Made by a program: the position numbers and the translations under genes
From: Atherix ibis
Lineage: Eukaryota; Arthropoda; Insecta; Diptera; Athericidae
Assembly: GCA_958298945.1 (NCBI GenBank)
Contig: OY282610.1
Span: forward strand, 39,873,667-39,937,666
Reading direction: 5' to 3'
Length of the DNA stretch: 64,000 nt
Part shown: positions 37,201 to 52,200 of the stretch, piece by piece
How positions within the stretch are numbered: position 1 is the first letter of the stretch
Layout of the letters: each line of letters opens with the position of its first letter
The notes under the pieces: model-generated
Databases searched by the model: none
What the model saw: only the letters and a program-made list of their open reading frames with translations
What the model was told of the DNA's origin: nothing

Positions 37201-40200
37201 GAAAAATGGCAAAGGAGAAGGCAACAAGGGAAAGGCGAAGGAATAGAAATTGTAGAAATGAAAGAGATTTCAGTTTTTTTTCGTGCAGTTCGATAATCTT
37301 TGGTTAATCGAGTAAATTTCGGCGAGAAATTTAAACAGAAAAATTGATTTTTAAAATTTTTATCTGATAAGAATTTGAAAAATGGCAAAGGAGAAGGCAA
37401 CAAGGGAAAGGCGAAGGAATAGAAATTGTAGAAATGAAAGAGATTTCAGTTTTTTTTCGTGCAGTTCGATAATCTTTGGTTAATCGAGTAAATTTCGGCG
37501 AGAAATTTAAACAGAAAAATTGATTTTTAAAATTTTTATCTGATAAGAATTTGAAAAATGGCAAAGGAGAAGGCAACAAGGGAAAGGCGAAGGAATAGAA
37601 ATTGTAGAAATGAAAGAGATTTCAGTTTTTTTTCGTGCAGTTCGATAATCTTTGGTTAATCGAGTAAATTTCGGCGAGAAATTTAAACAGAAAAATTGAT
37701 TTTTAAAATTTTTATCTGATAAGAATTTGAAAAATGTCAAATGAGAAGGCAATAAGGGAAAGGCGAAGGAATAGAAATTGTAGAAATGAAAGAGATTTCA
37801 GTTTTTTTCCGTGCAGTTCGATAATCTTTGGTTAATCGAGTAAATTTCGGCCAGAAATTTAAACAGAAAAATTGATTTTTAAAATTCTTATCTGATAAGA
37901 ATTTGAAAAATGGCAAAGGAGAAGGCAACAAGGGAAAGGCGAAGGAATAGAAATTGTAGAAATGAAAGAGATTTCAGTTTTTTTTCGTGCAGTTCGATAA
38001 TCTTTGGTTAATCGAGTAAATTTCGGCGAGAAATTTAAACAGAAAAATTGATTTTTAAAATTTTTATCTGATAAGAATTTGAAAAATGGCAAAGGAGAAG
38101 GCAACAAGGGAAAGGCGAAGGAATAGAAATTGTAGAAATGAAAGAGATTTCAGTTTTTTTTCGTGCAGTTCGATAATCTTTGGTTAATCGAGTAAATTTC
38201 GGCGAGAAATTTAAACAGAAAAATTGATTTTTAAAATTTTTATCTTATATTGTACAAATTTGGAAAATGACAAAGCTGAAGGATATAAGGTAAAGGCGAA
38301 GGAATAAAAATTGTAGAAATGAAAGAGATTTAGAGGTTTTTCGTGTAATTCGATAATCTTTGGTTAATCGAGTAAATTTCGGCGAGAAATTAAAACAGAA
38401 AAATTGGTTTTTAAAATTTTTATCTGACAAGAATTTAAAAATGGGAAAAAAAGAACATTATAAGGTAAAGACGAAGGAATAAAATTTGGAGGAATGGAAA
38501 GGATTTCTAGTCTTTTCGTGCACTTTGAGAAAGTTTAAGTTGAGGGAGCAAAATTAAAACAGAAAAATTGTTGTTGTTCAACTTAATATGATAAGAATTT
38601 AAAGGATAGGAAAGAGAGAGGCTGCAGGAGAGAAGTGAAAAAATAAAAATTACAGAAATGGAAGGGATTTCAAGTTCTTTCGTGCAGTTCGATCATTTTT
38701 GGGTAAGTTGAGAGGGAAATTTAAGCACAATTTTTTTTTTATTTAAACTGATTTTGTTTGGAAAAAGTAGACGGAAGAGACTACAAAGGAAAGGCAAAAA
38801 AATATAGAAATAGAATCAATTGCAAGTTTTTTCATGCAGTTTGAGTACTTGGGAAGTAGAGTGGGAAATTTAAACAGAAACATTGATTTTTTTAAATTTT
38901 TATCTGTTCAGAATTTGGATAATAGGAAAGGAGGATGCTACAAGTGAAAGGCGAAGGTATAAAAACTGCAGGTATGGAAGGGAATTCAGGTATTTTCGTG
39001 CACTTTGAGAACGTTTAAATTGAGTGCGTAAAATTAAAACAGAAAAATTATTGTTTTTGAACTTAATATGATAAGAATTTAAAGGATAGAAAAGAGAAAA
39101 GCCTCCGGAAGGGAGAAGTGAAAAAATAAAAATTACAGAAATGGATTAGATTTCCAGTTCTTTCGTGCAGTTCGATAATTTTTGGGTAAGTTGAGAGGGA
39201 AATTTAAACAGAAAAATAATATTTTTTATTTAAACTAATTTTTTTTGGAAAATAGAGAAGGAAGAGACTACAAAGGAAAGGCAAAAAAAAAGGAAATTAC
39301 AGTAATAGAATCGATTGGAAGTTTTTTCGTGCAGTTTGAGTACTTGGGTAAGTAGAGTTGGAAATTTGAACAGAAAAATTGATTTTTAAAATTTTTATCT
39401 GATAAGAATTTAGAAAATGGGGGAATAGAAGGCTACAAGGAAAAGGCGAGGGTATAAAAATTGCAGGAATTGAAGGAATTTCAAGTTTTTTCGTGCAGTT
39501 CGATAGTCTTTGGTTAATCGAGTAAAATTTGGTGCAAAATACAAACAGAAAAATTGTTGTTTTTAAATTTTATCTGATAAGAATTTGGAAGATAGGCTAA
39601 AAGTAAGATATAAAAGGACAAGGACAGCAGAAATAGAAGGGGTTTCAAATTTTTTCGTGCAGTTCGAACAACTTTACTAAGTCGAGCAAATTTAAACGTA
39701 AAAATGGATTTTTTTTTAAAAATTAATTTGGAAAATGGGAAAGCAGGAGGCATTAGGGGAAAGGCGAATGAAGAAAACCTGCATGTATGTAAGGCATTTG
39801 AAGTATTTTCGTGCACTTCCCCAGAACGTTTTGTAATTCAAGAAAAAAAGTAAAAATGGCAAAAAAGAAAACAATTTCTTTTTCAAAACAAATCTGAATA
39901 CACACAAAAAAAACTCCTGTACAGGCAATTACCAATTTTATTGTTAGAATCATAATCTTGCTCAGATAAGAGGTCTTAAATACTAAAATAAGTACAAAAC
40001 GATTAATAATCTCGTAGATGTACACACCTGAGCCTGAACGCATCGTTTAATCATGTAGGCCATCAGGTTATAATAGTAAAACTACTGCTAGACTGCTATT
40101 ATTACCAGTTTTTCCAAGAGTCTTAACGCATTCTTTTTTTTTATGGTGGCAACAACAGCAGTACTCATAGTAGAATTTATTGTTATTATTATTTATGCAT

Positions 40201-43200
40201 TTTCATTTTCCATCAAATTTTTCTATAGTTTCTTTTCCATTTTGTATACGAGTATTATGACTTCATTTTACCATTGCCGTTGTTGTTAGTAACTATTATT
40301 ACTTCACCTCAATCAGTTTCATGGGATACTACCTGTTTACTAGGCAATTTCATTAACATTATCATCATCATCGCTATTATAATTATTTGTATTTTGACTA
40401 TGTACTCCCCTTCCCGGCACTCAACCCAGCTCAGCTCTCTCGGCGATCTTTACAAATCACCGCTGACTATATTTCCACAAGACCTCCGCAATATAATAAA
40501 TGTACGACCTCCTCTTCTTGTCCATTTCGGTGTTTTCTCCTCTGTTCTCCTCTAACTAATGAGATTGTGTACATATAATCCGCCTGTACAGGTGTTGCCG
40601 ATTTTTTTCTAGTTTTTTTTTTTTTTGTGTACCTCATTGGCAATTTACCTCGATTAAGTAGAGAAATCGACAAAAAAAAATTGTTTTTTTCTTCTCTTGT
40701 TTGATCGTGCAACTCATTGAGAATCGTTTAATGCGAACTCGGTTTGTTTTGCAATTTTTGTACTAGAAATTGGATTTTTTCTTTTTGATGTTTTTTTTAC
40801 CTTTGATTTTTAAGCTAAAAAGGGCCATATTCGAAAGTGTGTATAAAAGAAGAATGTGTGGAAAAAAATTCAGGTCGCGGACATTATACACGTAGACGCT
40901 CGTGATTGAGCTCGTATGTAAGCAGATCTTCTTCATTTAAGGAGAGCCTATTTCTTGGGAAATTTGTTTCCAATCGTTTTTTTTTTCTTTCGTGTGCATT
41001 TTTTTAAAAAAAATCTTACGAAACTAATAATATTTAATATCTGTTTGGTATTATTTTATTTGTTTTTGGGGAATTAGGGAATAGTTCAGGATTTTTAATG
41101 TCCTCAGCCTAGTAGATAGTATGTCTCTTTTACGGCATACTAACGAAACGTAATTAAGGATTTTTCCGCAATTTATTTGCGAATGTTGCAAAGAGGATTC
41201 AAAGTTGAGGTGTTAAAAAATTCTTGGTATCAAAATAATGTCGCTAAACAATGTCACCTAGTAAAAAGTAATGGACAGTGTGATAGCACGTAATAAGGTC
41301 AATTAGAGAATATTTTAAAAAATTTATCGCATTTCTTATCAAAGAATAAAAACACGATTGTGATTTTGAGCATTTTTTACAATTCGTGGTTGAAATTTCG
41401 ATTAACAATAACGAAATAAATCGTACAATCGGAATGGCAATTTCCATTTATTTTTCTGATAATTTTATAGTAAGCACTAATAGGCTTACTATAAAAATTC
41501 CCCTAATTCCAATTTGGGAATTTTTATGGTAGAAATTGGTGTATGCAAAATGACTTACTATAAAAATTCACAAATTCTAAATCACGTGGTATTTTCATTG
41601 AAGTCTTGCTTATAAAATTAGCCAGCTCTTAATCACATGGTAATGGAACAAGTTTGTTGGATTTTCTTTGATGAAAAATTTCCAAATCAGCAAAAAAGTG
41701 GTACGATTCAGAAGCACGTGGTACTTCCATAATTTTCATCCTTTAATTTAAGAACAACTTCTCAGACTTGCCATAAAAATTTTTAGACTCTTAAACGCCT
41801 TATATTTGGATAATTTTCTTTAATTATTTTTATTTTAAACCTCTACGGTACTAGAACAATTTTTTGTATTTAGTAGTTCTCTGATCTATAAAGTTGCCAT
41901 AAAATATCGGAAATACTGACGTTTATGGTATTGAAAAGATTATCTTCAATTTTTCGTGTGGTCAAATGTCCAAATCAGCAGTAAATTGCTCAAATTCTAA
42001 AGCACATGGCTCGTCCATAATTTTCAATCTTCAATTAAAGAACAAGTTTTCAGACTTGCCATAAAAATTTGCAGACTCCAAACAATTTTTATTTTCCACC
42101 ATTTTAGTAACAGTTTTCCTAATCTCTAAGTTTGCCATTAAAAACATCTCTTCACTTGAATAGTTTTCTTTTATTATTTATCGATAAAAAAAACTCTCCA
42201 AACTTGCTATAAAAAGTCTTGAATTTTGAAACCAAAAGTCTTGAATTTTGAAAGCCTCAAACTATGTTTTTTATGATAATTTTCAGAAAACTTTTTATAT
42301 ATTTCCATAAATGCTATTAACCTCAAAAAAGGTACGTGTCACTTTCTTAATTTTCATCCTTAAAATTAGGAACAACTTTTCACACTTGCTATTAAAATCG
42401 ATAGACTCTTCAACATGTGCCATCAAAATAATTTTTATTTTCCACCATTTTAATAACAGTTTACCTAATCTCTAAGTTTGCCATTAAAAACATCTCTTCA
42501 CTTTAATAATTTTCTTTTATTATTTATCGATAAAAAACTCTCCAAACTTGCTATAAAAAGTCTTGAGTTTTGAAACCAAAAAGTCTTGAATTTTGAAAGC
42601 CTCAAAATTATCATATTTTTTATGATAATTTTCAGAAAACTTTTTATATATTTCCATAAATGCTATTTACCTCAAAAAAGGTACGTGTCACTTTCTTAAT
42701 TTTCATCCTTAAAATTAGGAACAACTTTTCAGACTTGCTATAAAAATCGGTAAACTCTTAAACATGTGCCATCAAAATAATTTTTATTTTCCACCATTTT
42801 AATAACAGTTTTCCTAATCTCTAAGTTTGCCGTTAAAACAATCTCTTCACTTGAATAATTTTCTTTTATTATTTATCGATAAAAAACCCTCCAAACTTGC
42901 TATAAAAAGTCTTGAGTTTTGAAACCAAAAAGTCTTGAATTTTGAAAGCCTCATACAATGTTTTTTATGCAAATTTTCAGAAAACTTTTTATATATTTCC
43001 ATAAATGCTATTTACCTCAAAAAAGGAACGTGTCACTTTCTTAATTTTCATCCTTAAAATTAGGAACAACTTTTCAGACTTGCTATAAAAATCGGTAGAC
43101 TCTTAAACATGTGCCATCAAAATAATTTTTATTTTCCACCATTTTAATAACAGTTTTCCTAATTTCTAAGTTTGCCATTAAAAACATCTCTTCACTTGAA

Positions 43201-46200
43201 TAATTTTCTTTTATTATTTATCGATAAAAAACTCTCCAAACTTGCTATAAAAAGTCTTGAATTTTGAAGCCAAAAAGTCTTGAATTTTGAAAGCCTCAAA
43301 ATTATCATATTTTTTATGATAATTTTCAGAAAACTTTTTATATATTTCCATAAATGCTATTTACCTCAAAAAAGGTACGTGCCACTTTCTTAATTTTCAT
43401 CCTTAAAATTAGGAACAACTTTTCAGACTTGCTATAAAAATCGGTAGACTCTTAAACATGTGCCATCAAAATAATTTTTATTTTCCACCATTTTAATAAC
43501 AGTTTTCGTAATCTCTAAGTTCGCCATTAAAAACATCTCTTCACTTGAATAATTTTCTTTTATTATTTATCGATAAAAAACTCTCCAAACTTGCTATAAA
43601 AAGTCTAGAGTTTTGAAGCCAAAAAGTCTTGAATTTTGAAAGCCTCAAAATTATCATATTTTTTATGATAATTTTCAGAAAACTTTTTATATATTTCCAT
43701 AAATGCTATTTACCTCAAAAAAGGTACGTGTCACTTTCTTAATTTTCATCCTTAAAATTAGGAACAACTTTTCACACTTGCTATTAAAATCGGTAGACTC
43801 TTAAACATGTGCCATCAATACAATTTTTATTTTCCACCATTTTAGTAACAGTTTTCCTAATCTCTAAGTTTGCCATTAAAAACATCTCTTCACTTGAATA
43901 ATTTTCTTTTTTTTACTTGCTATAAAAAGTCTTGAATTTTGAAGCCAAAAAGTCTTGAATTTTGAAAGCCTCAAAATTATCATATTTTTTAAGATAATTT
44001 TCAGAAAAATTTTTATATATTTCCATAAATGCTCTCTACCTTAAAAAAAGGCATGTGTGACTTTATTAATTTTCATCCTTAAACGATTATGTACCTCGTG
44101 GCACTTGAGTAATTTTGACCTAAATCTCTCCAGATTTGCTATAAAAAATCCTGAAATTTTGAAGCACTTGAATGTTGCGAAATATTTCCATAAAAATTCT
44201 CGTATTTTACAAAAAAGTTTTCACAAAAATTTTCGGATTGAATTTTTTTCTAAAAATAAATTTCTATAAAAAGTCTCGGCTTTAAAAAAGCCAAGTGTCA
44301 CTTCTTTAACTTTTGCGGTTGAAGTTCAGAACAAGCAGTTATCGTAGAATTTTGTTTTTTAAAGTTTCAAATTTTAGTAACAGTAACGCATATACTTGTA
44401 TAAATAGAATTTCAAATGCAATAAAAATGGCGCTAATAAAATGGCCAATTTAGAAAGAATATCTTCACTTTTTTAAAAAGGATAAAAACCATTTGTCAAT
44501 ACGAAATAAATAAATAAAATTTGTACAATAAAAATAAAAAAATGAATTCATTTAAAACTTATCCATTGTTTAGTTTTGTGGAAAATAATTAACCATTATT
44601 ATTTTTATAAATTTACTCAACTGTGTGTGCACTGTTGCGAATTGTAAAATTGATAAATAAAAAAATTTATAAAGTTTAAATGCAAATGAATACAGAAGAA
44701 AGTTGTTGTCTTCTGTAGCGGATGCTGTGATATCTTATATTTATTCATTTGTTTTCAAGATACGAGTAAACAAAAACCAATTATGTAAAGTATGTTTTTC
44801 TTTTGTCAAATTTTTATAATCTGACCAATTGTATCGAAAATAAATGGTATTCTTTTGAAATATTTGCTTTCATTGAACAACCAAATATAATAAAATCTCG
44901 TCAAAGATATTATACAATATATAGTCGTAATAAAACAACATTAAATAATACTATTGATCAAATGAAAACGACAACAACAAGTAACATTTTATCAAATAAT
45001 ATAAATTGTATTCGTATAAGTCACCATTTTTACATCTTACACTAATGGTTTAGTCGCACAGTTTAGTATAAGCTAATCCCAGCTTAAAAGCATTGCCCTT
45101 AATCCATAGCAACAAGATAAAATGTATAGTAAAATTGCAATAAATAAAATTTTTATAATTATAATAGAAGAAAAAAAATAGTTATAGTAGCGGAAAAGTA
45201 AAGCAGACTTTTTTTTGTGCAATTTACCATGTCACTTTTTCCGATTTAAGTATTTGAATTAGTTTCCATTAAATTCAATCTTTCTTTTTTTTAATATTGT
45301 ACTTTCTCTGATATTAATATTAAAATATTTAAAGAAAAAAAAATAGAGCCTACCAAAAACCATAAGAAATTTTATTAAGTCTTTAAAAGAAAATTCTCTT
45401 AATATTATTGCATGGTTTTTGGTAAATAAATATGATACAAAACGATAAAAAGGAAAACAAATAATTTCACAAATAAAATAAGAGAAAAAAATTCAGTAAA
45501 ATAAATACTAAAAGAGAGAAAAAGGAAAATTTCTTATTTAATCAGAATTCTCCAATAATTCAAATCAGGCGCTAATGGCTTCACAACAAATTTTTATCTA
45601 ATTTAAAATTCTTCTTATGGCAGCCATTTTTATTTCGTATTCGCAATCGCATAACGGCGGCCATATTTGATCGTTATTGAATCTGACAGTTGTTTTTTGT
45701 CTAATCGTCTATTTTATTGATTTTTTTTTGTTTTATTTTTTTTTTAAAGGGAATTATTATTAGTTAATGGTAAATACGTAAAGGGGAAATTTTTTAAATT
45801 GTAGAAAATATTAAAAAAATATTTATTTGCATTAATTAAAATAATTTTATTTTGTTTTCCAAATTCAGAATATTTATACCAAAAAGAGTTTTCTTTTAAT
45901 GGATTAAATTTTAAACAAAAAAAAAACATATTCTTTTTTAATTGAATTTTAAAAATTAAATTTATAAAAAACATTTTCCAATTAAAATTATTTTGGGAAT
46001 TAAAAAAAAAGTTTTTGCAATTTTTTATAGAGTTTATTTGCCTAACTCAAAATGTAGCCTTTCTTTTACATAATTCTCTTTTAAGACAAAAGAAAATGAT
46101 TTTTTGCAAATGAAATTTGCCCCAAAATTTAGATAAAATTAATCTTTTTTGAGAACAAAACTCTTTAAACTAAAAAAAATTGATTTTTTTTTTATATAGA

Positions 46201-49200
46201 ATATCCTCTTTAATTCAGAAAAGTTTCTTCCTTTTTCCAATTAACAAAAGTTTTGCAAACTTAAAAAAATTGACTTTTTGTGGGTTTTTTTTTAAAAAAG
46301 GTTTGTTAACTAAATTCAAAAAGTATCCTTTTTTAATAAAATTCTCTTTAAGATAAAAGAAAACGATTTTTTTTCATATGGAATTTATGCCAAAATTTAG
46401 AAAAGTTCTCAAACTAAACAAAATTGATTTTTACAATACAATAATCCTCTTTTTTTGTAGCAAAATTCTACAAAAAAAACCTTAAAATAAAAAGAGTTTT
46501 AACAAAAAATTATGTAAAAATGAAGATTTTCATTTATTGTGGAAATTTTTTCCATGGAACAAAAACGCTCTCTTTTTAATAAAATTCTTTCCTAAATAAA
46601 AAAAAAAATTCACTCTAAAATTTAGAATTTTTTTTTTTTTAAATAAGCTCCTTAAACTCAATAAAAAAATTTAATTTGAAAAAAAAGTGTTCGCTTGAAT
46701 TCTGAAATTTTTTTTTTTTTTGGAATCATTTTGAAAATTAATGAAATTCCTTTTTTAAAGCAAAATTATTATAGGTCAAATATTAAAGCTTCTGGATTAA
46801 CATTGACCAATTTTTGGTCATTTAGACAAATTGTCTATTAAATTAAATCGATTTTAGGTCAAATTCGAAAAAAATTAGAATTTTGACAAATTTTAGGTCG
46901 AAGACGAAAGTTTTTGGATTAATTTTGCCCAATTTTAGGTCAATTTGACAAATTCTCTATTAAATTAAATCGATTTTAGGGCAAATTCGAAAAAAATTAT
47001 GACTAATTTTGACAAATTTTAGGTCAAAGATGAAAGTTTTTGGATTAATTTTGATCAATTTTAGGTCAATTTGACAAATTCTGTATTAAATTATATCGAT
47101 TTTAGGTCAAATTCGAAAAAAATTAGAATTAATTTTGACAAATTTTAGGTCAAAGATGAAAGTTTTTGGATTAATTTTGATCAATTTTAGGTCAAAGACG
47201 AAAGTTTTTGGATTCATTTTGACCAATTTTTAGGTCAATTTGACAAATTCTGTGCTAAATTAAATCGATTTTAGGTCAGATTCGAAAAAAATTAGAATTT
47301 TGACAAATTTTAAGTCAAAGATGAAAGCTTCTGGATTAATTTTGACAAACTTTAGGTCAAAGACGAAAGTTGTTGGATTCATTTTTAACAATTATTAGGT
47401 CAATTTTTTAAAATTCGACAAATTTTCTATTAAATTAAATCGATTGTAGGTCAAATTTGAAAAAAATTAGGATTAATTTTAGGTCAAATATGAAAGATTC
47501 TGAATTAATTTTTGGGCAAATTTTAGATCCAATGCGAAAGTTTTAAAATAAATTTTGGGAAAAAAGATTTTATTTTTCGTGCGAATTTTTTTCATGGCAC
47601 AAAATCGCTCCTTTTTTGAAAAAATTCTTTCCTAAATTAAAAACAAAAATAATTTTATCAACAAAATTCACTCTAAAATTTAGAAAAATTCCTTACCTTT
47701 TTTTTTAAACGAAATCTCCTCAAACACGACAAAATTGTTTAATTCAAAAAAAAGGGTTCGCTTGAATTCTGTGAATTTTTCTGATTTTTTTGAAATTATT
47801 TTAAAAAATTAGTACCATAAAATTCCGTTTTTATAGCAAAATTATTTCCAAAACTAAAAATAAAAGCATTTTAATGAAAAATTATGTAAAACTTAAGAAA
47901 AGATTTTTATTTTTTGTAAGATTTTTTTTGTCAAAGCACAGAAAATTGCTTCAATTTAATAAAATTGTTATTCCCATTCCTGAACGGAGTTTTTCTTTTT
48001 GTTAAAAATCAAAAATTTGAAAAAAGTTTGTTGTTTTTAAAAAAATATTTTTCAGTTCAAATTTTTGAACCGAAAAAAATATTTTTTTAATATCCTCTGA
48101 AAAAATCATTATTAAAAATGATTCAATTCCAAGCAGACGACCTTTTCGAAAAGGTTAAAATAATTAATAATTAATAGAAGAAATTTTACCGAATGGGGAG
48201 CATCTGTAAGCTTGCTTACATGGGCAGTTTAGAAACAAGATGAGTTTATGAAAAAAGGATGTGCCTGAACGAATCTAGAATAAAGTTTTCAGTTACTAGA
48301 AAATTGCGGAATTGATATCAACAAAAACTATTTTCATGATAGCAAAGTACCACTGAATGGAGAGTTCATGGAAACTCATTTTGAAAATGCTGGCTGCCAT
48401 GCAAATATGTCATCTTTGATGTGTAAACACTAAAGACTAAATGGAGAAAAGGATTTTAAAAAAAAAATGAAGAAAACGAAAAATAGTTCCACCAGGAAAA
48501 GGAACAGATTCGGAGAGTGGAATTCATTAAATATTCAAGGATCCTAAATGAGCTTCTGAAAAGAGCCTTTCAGATCCTAACCCCTCTGCTACCGGAAAGA
48601 TGCATTTCCCTTCTACAATTTGTTCTTTTGTTTATTTTGTTTTATTTTTTGATTTTTTATCAGCGGGAAGAAAAAATGCACTCAATTTAAGGATGAGTTG
48701 TTATACTTCTGGCTGTGAACATACACACACACACACATGCACACAACTAAATAGGTAATACGAATTTTTTATTGGATTCAATTTCAATATGGGAAAAGTC
48801 CTTTTTGTCGATTTGTGTCCGATCCATCAACGTGTGTGGGTTTTTTTTCTGTCAACAAACCAACTCTTTTTTATTGTTGTTGAAAAAGGCTTCTTATCAG
48901 CTCCTTTCACCACAAATAATCGCCTATCAAAACGATAGTTCACACCGAATGTACGTGTATAAAAAAAAAAAGTGGGAAAAAAACCATCGAAAGGGAAAAC
49001 AGGACAAAATTATGGAATATGAAAAATTGTTGAAAATTTATTAAAGTTGTAAAAATTCAAGTGTTTTTCGGAGTATTTATTTTCACCTCGTTCGAAAGGT
49101 ATTGAAATTCGTTATTCTTGGTTCGATGTTGACGCAAATAAAAAGGAAGATAAATAAATAAAAATGGAATATTGCACATAAAAGTACACAGGATTCTAGC

Positions 49201-52200
49201 TGACCGCAGTATCTGAGTGGAGACCTACCTACGCTCACCTGGATTACCTGGACATCCTCTTCTCTATGCTTACCCAACAACAGTCATAGTTTTGCTCTTT
49301 AACAATTTCAACACTTTTATTCCCTCCAATACTGGCATACCATATATTTCTGCGTTCAGGTGTATTTTCGTATCGCATGTAGAAGTATTCATGTTTCTAT
49401 GGCAGGGAATTAAATAAAAGCAAGAGAAAAGTGAATGGGAAAAATTAGAATGAAAATATGGGGGTGGAAAAAAATTAAGCAAGACTGAGTCAGAATACCA
49501 TCAAACGGAATTATACTAAGCCATTCTCTACTGACACCGTCCGGCACTCGTGGATTCCGCTATCAAGTGAGGTGAACGTGCGGGCAAAGCTGTCTTTATT
49601 TTCACAAACGGGGTGAAAAGTAACCAGGCTCATTTTATATGTGTGGAAGGGCGGAGAAACAATAACGCCACCCCCCAGAGTAGTCCGGTTTCATTTGGAA
49701 GGGTTTCACTGAACCTAACCTAAAAAAAATTACGTGCAACGCACCTGAGTCGATACAATTTGAACGATGCCAGTAACAACTGACGACAGGTAAGCTGAAA
49801 CAATAATAAAAAAAATAAACAACGAAATAAAAACAAACTTAAAAACCTACTAACAAAGTTTTTCTATGAAGCCATGCCCACCCTCTCACCCCTTTACACG
49901 TACACATTCAAAAAAATAAAAACCAAATCAACTGTTGGGATTTTTTCATAATTTTTGTAAAAAGTTTCCTTTCATGCGATTATGCAATTCTACATTTTCA
50001 GGTGAAAAAAGATTTTCTTCTTTTTCCAATTCTTTTTTTTTTTTTTTGCTTCGGATTTAATATTAGCGAAACTTTATTATTAAAAGTCGAAAGGTAAAAA
50101 TTCCAATTTGTAAAAAGTCTCATTAAAATATTTTCGTAAAAAAGTTACTCATAAATGACGGATCAGAAATGTAGACACAATTTATAAGACCTACACTCGT
50201 GATTTCTTGACGAGAATAATTTTTTAAAAAAAATTTACAAACAGAAAAATGAGCGTTTCTGTATCGAAATAGCTAAGAACAAAAATTAATTTACTTAGTT
50301 TTTAGGTCAAGTTTCGATTAGGTTAATTTTGTAATTAGTGAAATAAGACCAAATTTAGTTCAAATTAGAGAACTGCTAAGTTAATTTTGACAAATTGTGA
50401 TTATTAGGTCAAATTGGAAATATACTGTAATAATTTGACCAAATTTTAGGTCAAGTAGAAAATGTTTGGATTAATTTCAACTAATTTTAGGTCAAATCGA
50501 CAAATTTTGTATTAAATTAAATCGATTTTTGGTCAAATCCGAAAAGTTCAGGATTAATTTTGACATATTTTAGGTCAAATGCGAACGCTTCTGGAATAAT
50601 TTTTGAAAAAATTTTAGGTCAAATCCAAAAGCTTTTGGAATAGTTTTGGGAAAAATTTTGGATCAAATACAGAAGCTTCTGGATTAATTTTTGGACAAAT
50701 TTTGGATCAAATGCGAAAGTTTCTGGAATAATTTTGACAAATTTTAGGTCAAATGCGAATGTTTCTGGAATAAGTTTGATAAATTTTAAGTCAAATCGAC
50801 AAATTCTGTTTTAAATTAAATCGATTTTGGGTCAAATTCGGAAAATTCGAAATTAATTTTTGCGCAAGTTCCTGGAATATTTCATGCAGAATTTATCGAA
50901 TTGACCTAAAATTTGTCAAAATTTATCCAAACATTTTCCAAGAGACCTAAAATTTTTTCAAATTAATTTTAGTAATAATTTGAGATTTTAGGTCAAATAT
51001 GAACGTTTTTGGATTAATTTGGACATATTTTAGGTCAAATACGAACACTTCTGAAACAATTTCTGGAAAAATTTTAGGTCATTAATTCTTATAGAAAATG
51101 TTCGGTCATATACAAAAGTTTCTGCAATCATTTTTATGGAAAATTTTGCATTAATAATAAAAGCTTCTGGATTAATTTTTGGCTCAAATAAGAAAGCTTC
51201 TGGATTGATTTTCAAAGTTCTTAGATGGATTAATTTTGACAAACTTTGGAACAAAATAAATTCTCCAATGAAATTAGACAAATTTCAGTTAAAAATAGAA
51301 TAACTCTGAATTAATTTTGGATAAATTTTTGATCAAATAAAATAATTTTCGATGAGCTTAGAGAAAAATTTTAGATTAAATCCAAAAAAAATTTATTAAT
51401 CACAATTTTATAAGAATTTTAGGTCAGACGCAAAGAATTCTTAAATAATGCTAAGAAAATTATAAAAAAAAAACATATAAAAAATTAGGATAACTAAATT
51501 TGGACAATTGTTAGGTTAAGTGAAAAAAATTTACGGTCAGGAGAATTTTTTTTAGGACACATGAAAAAAATGAACAAAACCTTTAGGTCAGATAAGATAA
51601 ATCGTAGGTCAAGTAATAAAAACTTTAAGTTATTTTTAGGAAAACTTCATTAGTGATTCGGCAAATTTTAAAGAAAATTTCTAAACTTTTGGTCCAGCCA
51701 AAAATTATCTACATTTCCTATAAATAATTTTAGGCCAGGTCAAACAATTTTTGAGAACACTACCATAACATATATTAAACAGAATGTATTTCAGACAAAA
51801 TTCAAAAAAACTCTTGATCAAACTTAACATGTTTAAGATTATTAAAAAAATATTTTCGATTATTCACTTTTAGTCTAAGATATTTTCGATCTGTCTAATC
51901 ATAAACTTTTCAGATCATACTTAGCCAGATTTAGACAATTTTAAGAAAGATTTGATATATTTTATTCTAGATAAAATTCGAAAAGTTCTAAATCCAACAA
52001 AAAATATTTTAGGTCAATTGAAAAATATGACAGCTTTCTTAGGTCAATTGTAACAAAAATTTTAAATCGTTCTTGAGAAAAATTTTTGTTTAATTCAGCA
52101 TATTTTAGATAAAATAAGATGACTTTGTGTCAATCCGAGATATTTTAGGACTTAAGAGATTTAGCTATAAAAATCTTAGGTCAGACTGAGAATATTGTGT

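Noticed and set aside
36482..38430. Repeated 61-82-codon frames with FFKFLSDKNFKNQFF
   Set aside because: One frame per 176-bp satellite unit; 176 is not a multiple of three and the frames restart in each copy.
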